DNA of 5,413 bases from an uncultured Leucothrix sp. GTDB taxonomy: Bacteria > Pseudomonadota > Gammaproteobacteria > Thiotrichales > Thiotrichaceae. This document shows, piece after piece, positions 1 to 5,413 of the stretch. The notes under the pieces were generated by a model that did not search any database, was not told where the DNA came from, and saw only the letters and a program-made list of their open reading frames with translations. The position numbers and the translations under genes are program-made. Each line of letters opens with the position of its first letter. Position 1 is the first letter of the stretch. The stretch lies in assembly GCA_937923375.1 (NCBI GenBank), contig CALAJG010000204.1, forward strand, positions 1 through 5,413, in the 5' to 3' direction.

Positions 1-258
1 TCCAGTCAAACAGCCGCCAAGGCAACTCAGGAAGGCTTTCGAGCAGGCACCCGCACCGCAGTAGATGTGATTCTGTCGTTACGTGAAACTTATCGCGCTG
101 AACGCAATTATGCTTCTGCAAGATACGATTTCTTACTTAACACTATTCGTTTGAAACAGTCCGCAGGGATACTGAGCGAGCGAGATTTACGGATTCTTTC
201 ACGAATTTTGAACAAATCAAGAACAACTCGTTTCTCTCCTCTCAAAACGTCAAAGTGA
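1..258 (+). CDS. tolC: TolC-family outer membrane channel protein, C-terminal fragment (5' end outside window)
   Basis: The frame is open from base 1 to the TGA at 256-258, giving the last 85 residues of a protein that starts upstream of the window. The fragment holds GTRTAVDVILSLRETYRAER followed by ARYDFLLNTIRLKQSAG and LSERDL. This matches the end of the TolC/OEP fold: the last helix of the periplasmic tunnel (VDV...), the final strand and helix (ARY-Y-LI-L--K-A-G) and the closing L-E-DL. TolC-family proteins are trimeric outer-membrane channels joined to periplasmic adaptors and inner-membrane pumps or type I secretion ABC transporters. After the family motif only a short basic tail remains (RILNKSRTTRF...), much shorter than the long tail of E. 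coli TolC. A 6-bp hairpin (254-259 with 265-270) overlaps the stop, but no T-run follows it. The family call is strong. Whether this is TolC proper or another paralogue cannot be decided from the C-terminus, so the symbol is tentative. Confidence 0.85.
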   Translation, partial: SSQTAAKATQEGFRAGTRTAVDVILSLRETYRAERNYASARYDFLLNTIRLKQSAGILSERDLRILSRILNKSRTTRFSPLKTSK

Positions 259-303
259 AACCCCTTCACTAGTCGCAACAAGCATGGCGTAGTACCCGAT
301 TTC

Positions 304-312
304 TGCTAAAAT
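304..312 (+). promoter_or_regulatory. Probable extended -10 promoter of ispG
   Basis: The bases TGCTAAAAT form an extended -10 element (TGn followed by TAAAAT, five of six bases matching TATAAT). No good -35 lies at 16-18 bp upstream, which is usual for extended -10 promoters. Transcription would start near 318-320 and leave a leader of about 28 nt before the ispG ATG at 347. A 6-bp inverted repeat (297-302 with 309-314) straddles the element and could be an operator or chance. The call rests on motif matching only. Confidence 0.42.
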
Positions 313-346
313 CGTCGATCTTAAAACTTAATTATAAAAATGACTC

Positions 347-1567
347 ATGCTAACCATTAAACGCCACAAAACTGTTCCAGTATCGATTGATAATGTCGTC
401 GTCGGCGGGGACTCGCCCGTTGTTGTTCAATCAATGACTAATACGGACACTGCAGACGTGGTGAGAACGGTAAAACAAGTCGCCGAGCTAGCAAAAGCAG
501 GGTCGGAACTGGTTCGTATAACCGTTAATAACATTGAGTCTGCCGAAGCGGTACCAGAAATTAGAGAACGATTGGATAAGATCGGCTGTGACGTTCCCTT
601 GGTAGGTGATTTCCATTTCAACGGCCATAAGTTGCTGACTGCCGTTCCGGCTTGCGCGGAAGCCCTGGCAAAGTTTCGCATTAATCCAGGCAATGTCGGC
701 CGTGGTCGTAAACGGGACGAACAGTTTGAAAGCATGATCGAGTTTGCCTGCAAGTACGATAAGGCCGTGCGTATCGGCGTAAACTGGGGCTCGTTAGATC
801 AAGAACTGCTGGCTCGCATGCTGGATGAGAACGCAGCATTGAGTAAACCACGCGACCTGATGGCTGTTCAGCATGACGCACTTATCGAGTCGGCACTGGG
901 CAGTGCACGCAAGGCTGAAGAATTTGGCCTAGCCCACGATAAAATCATCATCTCTTGCAAGCTTAGCGGTGTTCAGGGGTTGATTCATACCTATCGGGAC
1001 TTAGCAGCCCAATGCGACTACCCCCTACATTTAGGTCTAACGGAGGCCGGAATGGGTAGTAAGGGAATCGTTGCGTCTACCGCGGCCCTCTCTGTTTTAC
1101 TACAGGAGGGAATCGGCGACACTATTCGAATCTCACTAACGCCTGAACCCGGTGCACCCCGTGAAAAAGAAGTCATCGTCGGTCAGGAAATTTTACAATG
1201 TTTGGGGCTACGCTCATTTACCCCACAAGTAGTCGCTTGCCCTGGCTGTGGTAGAACGTCCAGCGAGTACTTCCAGCACTTAGCAGAAGATATTCAATCC
1301 TACTTACGACATCAAATGCCGGTTTGGAAGCAAAAACACCCAGGCGTTGAGAGCATGTCAGTCGCCGTGATGGGCTGCGTAGTGAATGGTCCAGGTGAAA
1401 GCAAGCATGCCAATATTGGCATAAGCTTACCCGGAACCGGCGAAAAGCCAGTCGCTCCGGTTTATGAAGATGGAGAGAAGACCGTCACACTGAAGGGCGA
1501 CAATATAGCTGAAGATTTTCAGGAATTAGTTAATGATTACGTAGCACGAACCTATATTGCTAAGTAG
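347..1567 (+). CDS. ispG: 4-hydroxy-3-methylbut-2-en-1-yl diphosphate synthase (IspG/GcpE)
   Basis: IspG reductively converts MEcPP to HMBPP, the penultimate step of the MEP isoprenoid pathway, using a [4Fe-4S] cluster in the cytoplasm. The protein has 406 residues. The N-terminal TIM-barrel half shows VVVQSMTNTDTADV (26-39), RINPGNVG (111-118), RIGVNWGSL (142-150) and LGLTEAGM (229-236) with the active-site glutamate at 233. The C-terminal half carries the cluster ligands Cys298 and Cys301 in ACPGCGR and Cys344 and Glu351 in GCVVNGPGES. All key residues are present, so it should be active. It is longer than the 372-residue E. coli enzyme: extra residues sit after the NWGSL motif (about 155-178), near PEPGAPRE (266-273) and near 323-336. 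I recall similar long forms in other proteobacteria. The ATG at 347 begins a standard N-terminus (MLTIKRHKTVPV). No Shine-Dalgarno is visible upstream. It is probably transcribed alone from the extended -10 element; it lacks the rodZ-ispG-hisS context seen in enterics. Confidence 0.97.
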   Translation: MLTIKRHKTVPVSIDNVVVGGDSPVVVQSMTNTDTADVVRTVKQVAELAKAGSELVRITVNNIESAEAVPEIRERLDKIGCDVPLVGDFHFNGHKLLTAVPACAEALAKFRINPGNVGRGRKRDEQFESMIEFACKYDKAVRIGVNWGSLDQELLARMLDENAALSKPRDLMAVQHDALIESALGSARKAEEFGLAHDKIIISCKLSGVQGLIHTYRDLAAQCDYPLHLGLTEAGMGSKGIVASTAALSVLLQEGIGDTIRISLTPEPGAPREKEVIVGQEILQCLGLRSFTPQVVACPGCGRTSSEYFQHLAEDIQSYLRHQMPVWKQKHPGVESMSVAVMGCVVNGPGESKHANIGISLPGTGEKPVAPVYEDGEKTVTLKGDNIAEDFQELVNDYVARTYIAK

Positions 1568-1595
1568 TTCATAAGGAAGATTTCCGTTATACGGT

Positions 1596-1634
1596 GCAGC
1601 CATTTATCCACAAATCTGTGCTGCTGCGGTTTTT
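1596..1634 (+). terminator. Possible weak terminator after ispG
   Basis: GCAGC (1596-1600) can pair with GCTGC (1623-1627), enclosing a small inner stem CACA/TGTG (1610-1613 with 1617-1620). The sequence GGTTTTTATT follows. The long loop and short stems make it much weaker than the two terminators later in the window, so read-through into the next gene is possible. Confidence 0.3.
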
Positions 1635-1691
1635 ATTAGCTAAGCTTGTTCTATACCTCTGAAAACGAAAATAAAAAATAGGTAATCTAAA

Positions 1692-2258
1692 ATGCCCTCA
1701 TCAATTAATCGCCTGAGCCTACTTTTAGCTGGCGCCCTAATCATTCCATCGTTTGCATTTGCGGGTGATAACTTCTCCTATGACTTCTACGAAGTTGATA
1801 TCTCATCTACAACCGAACACGGTGACTCTTATACAAGTCTTGGTGCCAGAGGGTCGATGGAAATCAACAATGATCACTACATAACTGCACAAATCAAGAC
1901 TGACATAGCCAGTGGCGTCACTGCTAACAAAATCGGCGTTGGAATCGGTGCTTATAAATCAAGCTCTGAAAGTACTGACTACTATTCACGCGCGGGATTC
2001 ACCCATGGCAAAGACAATTGCTGTGGTTCAGCGCAGACATTAAGCGTTGGTTTTGGTGCTCGTCACCAGATGAGTGATGCAATCGAACTTGCCGGAGGCA
2101 TTGACTTATTGTTTTCAACAGCCGAAGAGAGTAGCGGAGTAAGTGGTAACATTACTGCCCTATATAACTTCGACGAGACCATGCAAATCGGTGCAGCGGT
2201 GGAAAGTGATGGAGACAAGACGGAAACACGCTTATTCACTCGTATGAAAATGCTCTAG
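1692..2258 (+). CDS. Small exported protein, probable outer-membrane beta-barrel
   Basis: The 188-residue product begins with a clear Sec signal peptide: a short polar start with Arg7, a hydrophobic core (LSLLLAGALIIPSFAF) and a likely signal peptidase I site AFA|GD after residue 24. The mature ~164 residues contain no long hydrophobic helix. Alternating polar/apolar stretches look like amphipathic strands, for example near 27-38, 45-57, 78-90, 113-125, 131-142 and 164-172, separated by Ser/Asp/Gly-rich loops. That pattern suits an 8- to 10-strand outer-membrane barrel. The general layout recalls the Ax21/Omp1X-like small barrels, but I cannot assign a family. A vicinal Cys110-Cys111 pair lies in a predicted loop. 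The last residue is Leu rather than the terminal Phe typical of many porins, which weakens the barrel call slightly. AGGT at 1680-1683 is an acceptable ribosome binding site 8 nt before the ATG. The gene ends in its own strong terminator, so it is probably monocistronic or the tail of ispG read-through. Confidence 0.75.
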   Translation: MPSSINRLSLLLAGALIIPSFAFAGDNFSYDFYEVDISSTTEHGDSYTSLGARGSMEINNDHYITAQIKTDIASGVTANKIGVGIGAYKSSSESTDYYSRAGFTHGKDNCCGSAQTLSVGFGARHQMSDAIELAGGIDLLFSTAEESSGVSGNITALYNFDETMQIGAAVESDGDKTETRLFTRMKML

Positions 2259-2282
2259 AAACCTTACATCGCCCCAATTTTT

Positions 2283-2310
2283 AATGCCCCAACTCTGGGG
2301 CATTTGCTTT
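2283..2310 (+). terminator. Strong intrinsic terminator after the small exported protein
   Basis: AATGCCCCA (2283-2291) and TGGGGCATT (2296-2304) form a perfect 9-bp stem with a 4-nt ACTC loop. The T-rich stretch TTGCTTTT follows. It starts 24 bp after the stop codon at 2258 and separates the upstream gene from ubiK. Confidence 0.88.
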
Positions 2311-2359
2311 TCCAGCAATTATTACAAAAAACTCATTTCATTATTGTTAACATTACCAT

Positions 2360-2365
2360 TAGAAT
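2360..2365 (+). promoter_or_regulatory. Candidate -10 element for ubiK
   Basis: TAGAAT matches TATAAT at five of six positions and would start transcription near 2372, about 27 nt before the ATG. The -35 region 17 bp upstream (TTCATT, 2337-2342) is poor. A promoter is expected between 2311 and 2398 because a strong terminator lies just upstream, and this is the best hexamer I see there. Confidence 0.3.
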
Positions 2366-2398
2366 GCCTAGGTCAAAAATAAATCTGGGACACAATAA

Positions 2399-2644
2399 AT
2401 GGACCCTATCGACCAGCTGGATACTCTGGCTAAGCGTCTTTCCTCACTCATTCCTGAACCCATACAAGCCACACAAAAAGATATCGAATCCAACCTTCGA
2501 TCAGGACTAGAAAGTGGCCTTCGCAAGATGAACTTAGTAACCCGTGAGGAATTTGATGTCCAATCTGCTGTCCTAAAGCGAACCAGAGAGAAATTAGAGC
2601 AACTAGAAAAGCGTGTTTCAGAACTTGAAAATATGTCTTCTTAA
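2399..2644 (+). CDS. ubiK: Ubiquinone biosynthesis accessory factor UbiK (YqiC/BMFP family)
   Basis: UbiK is a small non-enzymatic protein that binds UbiJ and lipids and assists the soluble Ubi complex during aerobic ubiquinone synthesis. This 81-residue product has the family layout. An amphipathic N-terminal helix (MDPIDQLDTLAKRLSSLIP) leads into a second helical segment (about 22-44), then the core LVTREEFDVQ (46-55), then a trimerising coiled coil (LKRTREKLEQLEKRVSELEN, 59-78). The match to E. coli YqiC (LVSREEFDVQ ... RTREKLALLEQRISELEN) is unmistakable. It stops right after the coiled coil and lacks the short charged/proline-rich tail of the E. coli protein. TGGGA at 2386-2390 lies about 8 nt before the ATG and supports this start. 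No other ubiquinone gene is adjacent. The Sel1-repeat gene follows after 72 bp with no terminator between them, so co-transcription is possible. Confidence 0.93.
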   Translation: MDPIDQLDTLAKRLSSLIPEPIQATQKDIESNLRSGLESGLRKMNLVTREEFDVQSAVLKRTREKLEQLEKRVSELENMSS

Positions 2645-2696
2645 ACGTTCAGCTCTCTAAATCGCATAATCTCAAGATTGATACCGACTCACATTG

Positions 2697-2702
2697 TCTA
2701 AT
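2697..2702 (+). promoter_or_regulatory. Candidate -10 element just upstream of the Sel1-repeat gene
   Basis: TCTAAT matches TATAAT at five of six positions. If used, it would start transcription near 2709, leaving only about 8 nt before the ATG at 2717. A TTGATA hexamer (2678-2683) matches the -35 consensus well but is only 13 bp away, too close for a normal sigma-70 pair. Either another -10 is used with TTGATA or the gene relies on read-through from ubiK. Confidence 0.2.
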
Positions 2703-2716
2703 TTAAGTACTTAATT

Positions 2717-3907
2717 ATGAAAAAAATTATTATTATTATGACCGCTGCTATTGGCTTGGTGCTAAGCAGCATGGCTTTTTCAGCTCAGGACCCTAATGTT
2801 GCTTTAAGAAATGCTTTAAAAGCTAAAGATTACCGCACCGCTTTTAATATCTCTTCCAAACATGCCAAACAAGGCGATGCTGCAGGGCAGTATGTACTTG
2901 GGCAACTTTATCTAAATGGACAGGGCGTGAAAAAACACCCGGGTATTGCACACAGCTGGTTCAAAAAAGCAGCTGATCAGCATCACCCTTTAGCGCGATA
3001 TGCACTTGGTACGCTATACGCTACCGGAACCGGCACACGAAAAAACCCGCAGCTAGCCAGACAGCAGTTTAATCTAGCAGCACAAAAAGGCGTACCCGAT
3101 GCGATGCGTAGTCTCGGCATAATGTATGAAAAAGGCGATGGTGTTCCGAAGAATATGGGCGCTGCTATGAGCTGGTATGAAAAAGCAGCCAACAAAGGCA
3201 TGCTCGACGTTCAAATGATGCTTGCAGAGCGCTACCTTAAAGGTGTTGGTATCAAAAGAAATCCTGGTAAAGCATTCGCCTATGCAACTAAAGCCTCTCG
3301 CTCAAAAATTGTCGATGCTAACTACTTACTCGGCTTAATGTATGCCAGCGGTCAGGGTACCAAGAAAAACCCTCAGCTTGCGTTTAGAAATATGAAAATC
3401 GCAGCGGACAAGGGACTACCTCAAGCACAGCATAGCCTCGGAGCAATGTATATTCAGGGTCTTGGTACCAAAAAGAACCCACAAATGGCATTCAGGCTGT
3501 TCAACATGGCTGCGAAAAAGAACATTCCTCTGGCGCAGCATAATCTGGGCTTGATGTATCTTCAGGGTCAAGGCACAAAGAAAAACCCAGGTATGGCGTT
3601 TAACTGGTTGAATAAGGCCGCTCAAAAAGGCCTGGCCAACTCTCAGTTTTTGTTAGGTGACTTGTATGTGGACGGTATTGGTGTGAAAGCCAAAAACCAT
3701 CAGTTAGCAATGCGCTGGTACCGCAAAGCAGCTGATCAAGGCCTACCGATGGCTGAGTACAGCGTCGGCGCAATGTATGCTAATGGGTTTGGTGTTAAAC
3801 GTGACGTGAATCAGGCTAGAAACTGGTTTAATCGTGCTGCTAAGAAAGGGTTACCTAGGGCCAAGCAGGCCTTGGTTCAGCTAAACCAAATGGCTAAAAG
3901 AAAATAA
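2717..3907 (+). CDS. Exported Sel1-like repeat (SLR) protein
   Basis: The 396-residue protein starts with a signal peptide (MKKIIIIMTAAIGLVLSSMAF, cleavage likely after SA at residue 23) and should be periplasmic. Nearly all the rest is Sel1-like repeats of 36 residues, starting near 55, 91, 127, 163, 199, 235, 271, 307 (37 residues) and 344, with degenerate half-repeats at 38-54 and 380-396. Each unit follows A--LG-MY--G-G--KN---A--W---AA-KG. Such repeats build a right-handed alpha-solenoid used for protein-protein contact; no catalytic domain is present. Family members act as adaptors in envelope stress, cell-wall and host-contact roles, but nothing here selects one. Repeats 5-7 are very alike and share GTKKNP. 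The mature chain is strongly basic (many KK/KN turns, ending KRK). The fourth repeat is most divergent (ATKASRSKIV). The ATG at 2717 fits the signal peptide, although no Shine-Dalgarno is visible. A strong terminator closes the gene 15 bp after the stop codon. Confidence 0.93.
   Translation: MKKIIIIMTAAIGLVLSSMAFSAQDPNVALRNALKAKDYRTAFNISSKHAKQGDAAGQYVLGQLYLNGQGVKKHPGIAHSWFKKAADQHHPLARYALGTLYATGTGTRKNPQLARQQFNLAAQKGVPDAMRSLGIMYEKGDGVPKNMGAAMSWYEKAANKGMLDVQMMLAERYLKGVGIKRNPGKAFAYATKASRSKIVDANYLLGLMYASGQGTKKNPQLAFRNMKIAADKGLPQAQHSLGAMYIQGLGTKKNPQMAFRLFNMAAKKNIPLAQHNLGLMYLQGQGTKKNPGMAFNWLNKAAQKGLANSQFLLGDLYVDGIGVKAKNHQLAMRWYRKAADQGLPMAEYSVGAMYANGFGVKRDVNQARNWFNRAAKKGLPRAKQALVQLNQMAKRK
2879..3853 (+). 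repeat. In-gene tandem array of 108-bp units encoding nine Sel1-like repeats
   Basis: Nine coding units of 108 bp (the eighth is 111 bp) run head to tail. Units five to seven (3311-3418, 3419-3526, 3527-3634) are the most alike. Each has a GG(T/C)AC(C/A)AA(G/A)AA(A/G)AACCC block starting at 3356, 3464 and 3572, exactly 108 bp apart. Units differ widely at the third codon position, so the array is mostly old and constrained at protein level. Confidence 0.85.
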
Positions 3908-3922
3908 TCAGCAGTTGACTGT

Positions 3923-3960
3923 AAGCCCGCTCACTTTCATTAAGTGCGCGGGCTTTTTTT
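3923..3960 (+). terminator. Strong intrinsic terminator after the Sel1-repeat gene
   Basis: AAGCCCGC (3923-3930) pairs with GCGGGCTT (3948-3955). Inside, CACTT (3932-3936) pairs with AAGTG (3942-3946) across a TCATT loop, with one T/C mismatch between the two stems. A run of seven T (3954-3960) follows. On the minus strand the hairpin lies 30 bp beyond the convergent TPR gene's stop, but only two T follow it there, so it is expected to act mainly on the plus strand. Confidence 0.92.
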
Positions 3961-3990
3961 ATGCCTCACATCAAACCTTTAAGGTTAATG

Positions 3991-5413
3991 TCAACTTTGT
4001 TTTTGAGTATCTGGCAATCGATCTTGCAACAGCATTAGCTCAGCGACATGACGGTAATGCAGCGCAGTGTTCTCAATTAACGCAATATTTCTTTCACCGC
4101 CAAGGAAATCTCCTAACACCGCTAGCAACGCCTTGTTTTCTTCGCTTTGCCAAGCCTCATTTGATCCAAGCTTGGCCAACATCTCAGCGACCCTACTGGT
4201 TTGATCGGTTTGAATTCCTTGCAGCACCATGGCACAAAGCTGCCCATCACCTTCATTATTTTCACCACCTTCAACACGAAAAGCGACATAGGTTTCGATA
4301 GCGCGCTGCCTGGCCGCCAACGCGCCCTTAGGGTTTTTCGCTGCGGCTTCCAGATTGCTTAGTATATTCCAGGTTTTCCAAGGCTCGGCATCGTGCCCAA
4401 ACTGCTGGCCTAACTCACCGGCCGTCTCTAGCACCTTCATTGCCTCTTCAATGCTGCCTTCCTGACGTAGTGCATCTGCCAGGCGATTGCCACAGACAAC
4501 CTGACGATATTGATCTTCTGAGTCCTCAGCCGCCTTAAGTGCCTCACGATAATAAGCAACTGCTTCAGTATAGGCTTGCTGTGCCTCACTCAAATTCCCC
4601 AACTCGAGTAAACTGCTGATGACGCCCGGTGAATTTCCTTGAGCCTCTAGTAGCTTAAGCGCCGACTCAAGGGCTTGCTGTGCACTGTCGAAGTCTTGAT
4701 TAACCCGATGCAGCATGGCTATTTGATGCCATACATTAACCGTTAGCACCACCTCATCAAGTGATTGAAACACTTCCAGCGCACTCTCAAAACCTCGCAG
4801 CGCATCGGCAGGTCGCCCCATCGCTGAATATATCGAGGCACGTTGAGTTTGAGCAATTCCCGAGCCACGTAAATCATCAACCGACTCCGCTACCTCAATT
4901 GCTCTGGAGTAGTTCACCTCAGCCGGGACCAGTTGCCCCTGAGTAAAAAGGCATTCACCCTGCTCCATGTGGCTAGCCACTAGGTACAGGCTCGCGGTTT
5001 TGTCATTTTCAATGGCAGGCTCTAACAGTGACTGCGCCTGCTGTAGGTAACTAAGCGCTTGTTCACCTGAACCACCTGCTTTCATTACCCGCGCCAGTAG
5101 AATATTCGCCAGAGCCAGATCATTATTCGCCCCCACATAAGCCGTGCTTCCCACCTCGTGGCACTCCTGAACCAACGACTGCGCTGCTCGTGAAGCGGGT
5201 TCTAGCAAGCCTTGTTGCAATAGCTGCTCAACATTTTGCCTTTCCAGATTAAATCGTGCAGAGCTCCAATCGCCCTGCAACGCTTCGGCACTTTTCATCC
5301 ACCTCGCAAGGTTGTCTTTTTCTACTGGGGCATCCTGCTTCTTTAACAAGGTTTCCATACGTTTTAGCAGCACTAACACCTGAGGGGCATTGTCGGCAAC
5401 TAGGTTTGGAGGT
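3991..5413 (-). CDS. TPR-repeat protein, N-terminus outside window
   Basis: The minus-strand frame is open from 5412 to the TGA at 3991-3993. An in-frame GTG at 5379-5377 could be called a start, but coding-like sequence (PPNLVADNAPQ) continues to the edge and no ribosome binding site is seen there, so the gene probably begins outside. Counting from that GTG, about eight helix pairs with a ~40-residue period run from 42 to 369. They show TPR signatures, for example GQLVPAEVNYSRAIEVA (148-164), GRPADALRGFESALEVF (188-204), QDFDSAQQALESALKLL (228-244) and QAYTEAVAYYREALKAA (268-284). A separate C-terminal domain follows, with FRVEGGEN (367-374) and a helical end (ALHYRHVAELMLLQDRL). No signal peptide or catalytic motif is visible in this part. 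I recall similar tails (YRR-GGEN, then LDY--A-EL--LL) at the end of large multidomain TPR proteins, so a STAND-type or peptidase/TIR-like N-terminal domain is possible but unseen. It converges on the Sel1 gene with 83 bp between stop codons. Confidence 0.85.
   Translation of the reverse strand, partial: PPNLVADNAPQVLVLLKRMETLLKKQDAPVEKDNLARWMKSAEALQGDWSSARFNLERQNVEQLLQQGLLEPASRAAQSLVQECHEVGSTAYVGANNDLALANILLARVMKAGGSGEQALSYLQQAQSLLEPAIENDKTASLYLVASHMEQGECLFTQGQLVPAEVNYSRAIEVAESVDDLRGSGIAQTQRASIYSAMGRPADALRGFESALEVFQSLDEVVLTVNVWHQIAMLHRVNQDFDSAQQALESALKLLEAQGNSPGVISSLLELGNLSEAQQAYTEAVAYYREALKAAEDSEDQYRQVVCGNRLADALRQEGSIEEAMKVLETAGELGQQFGHDAEPWKTWNILSNLEAAAKNPKGALAARQRAIETYVAFRVEGGENNEGDGQLCAMVLQGIQTDQTSRVAEMLAKLGSNEAWQSEENKALLAVLGDFLGGERNIALIENTALHYRHVAELMLLQDRLPDTQKQS

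Noticed and set aside
254..270. Hairpin AGTGAA/TTCACT at the TolC-family stop codon as a terminator.
   Set aside because: The stem is only 6 bp, AT-rich, and no T-run follows.
340..360. Six-codon ORF (MTHANH) overlapping the ispG start in another frame, resembling a leader peptide.
   Set aside because: It is very short, has no ribosome binding site and no attenuator-like structure, and is expected by chance.
427..881. Two minus-strand ORFs (108 and 66 aa) inside ispG.
   Set aside because: They are antisense to a fully conserved enzyme gene and show no recognisable domain, so they are shadows.
2304..2510. Plus-strand ORF of 68 aa overlapping the ubiK start.
   Set aside because: It begins inside the terminator stem and overlaps ubiK in another frame; ubiK is clearly the real gene.
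2879..3853. Regular 108-bp periodicity that could suggest a CRISPR-like or satellite array.
   Set aside because: The units are coding, diverge at third codon positions and have no separate spacers; they encode Sel1 repeats.
3915..4301. Plus-strand ORF of 128 aa after the Sel1 gene.
   Set aside because: It runs through the strong terminator and is antisense to the TPR gene; its composition is not protein-like.
5377..5379. GTG as the start codon of the TPR gene.
   Set aside because: The frame stays open to the window edge, no ribosome binding site is visible upstream, and the TPR-type helical sequence appears to continue.

Overview
The window looks like ordinary chromosome from a gammaproteobacterium with moderate GC (mid-40s percent by eye). 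The evidence is a TolC-family outer membrane protein, the MEP-pathway enzyme IspG, a UbiK/YqiC homologue with the typical gammaproteobacterial LVTREEFDVQ core, and compact intergenic regions with classical intrinsic terminators. The long (406-residue) IspG and the gene order differ from enteric bacteria. A marine or sulfur-oxidising lineage such as Thiotrichales is possible, but this is only a guess.

Layout. 1-258 (+): C-terminal end of a TolC-family efflux or secretion channel, cut by the left edge. 347-1567 (+): ispG, with a good extended -10 promoter candidate and no obvious Shine-Dalgarno. 1692-2258 (+): a small exported protein, probably an outer-membrane beta-barrel, closed by a strong terminator at 2283-2310. 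2399-2644 (+): ubiK, a ubiquinone biosynthesis accessory factor. 2717-3907 (+): an exported protein made almost wholly of nine Sel1-like repeats, closed by a strong terminator at 3923-3960. 3991-5413 (-): a convergent TPR protein whose N-terminus lies beyond the right edge.

How the genes relate. Most appear to be separate transcription units sharing an envelope or respiratory-chain theme (outer-membrane channel, small barrel, isoprenoid precursor synthesis, ubiquinone assembly, periplasmic solenoid). IspG makes HMBPP, the precursor of the IPP/DMAPP used for the ubiquinone tail, and UbiK supports later ubiquinone ring chemistry. They share a pathway but are not in one operon, because a terminator lies between them. 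ubiK and the Sel1 gene are 72 bp apart with no terminator seen, so they could be co-transcribed.

The least explained element is the truncated TPR protein at the right edge. It has a regular ~40-residue TPR array and a distinct C-terminal domain with an RVEGGEN motif. I recall this type of tail from large multidomain TPR proteins, including possible STAND-like regulators. The N-terminal domain that would decide its function is outside the window. No RNA gene, insertion sequence, attachment site or CRISPR array was seen.
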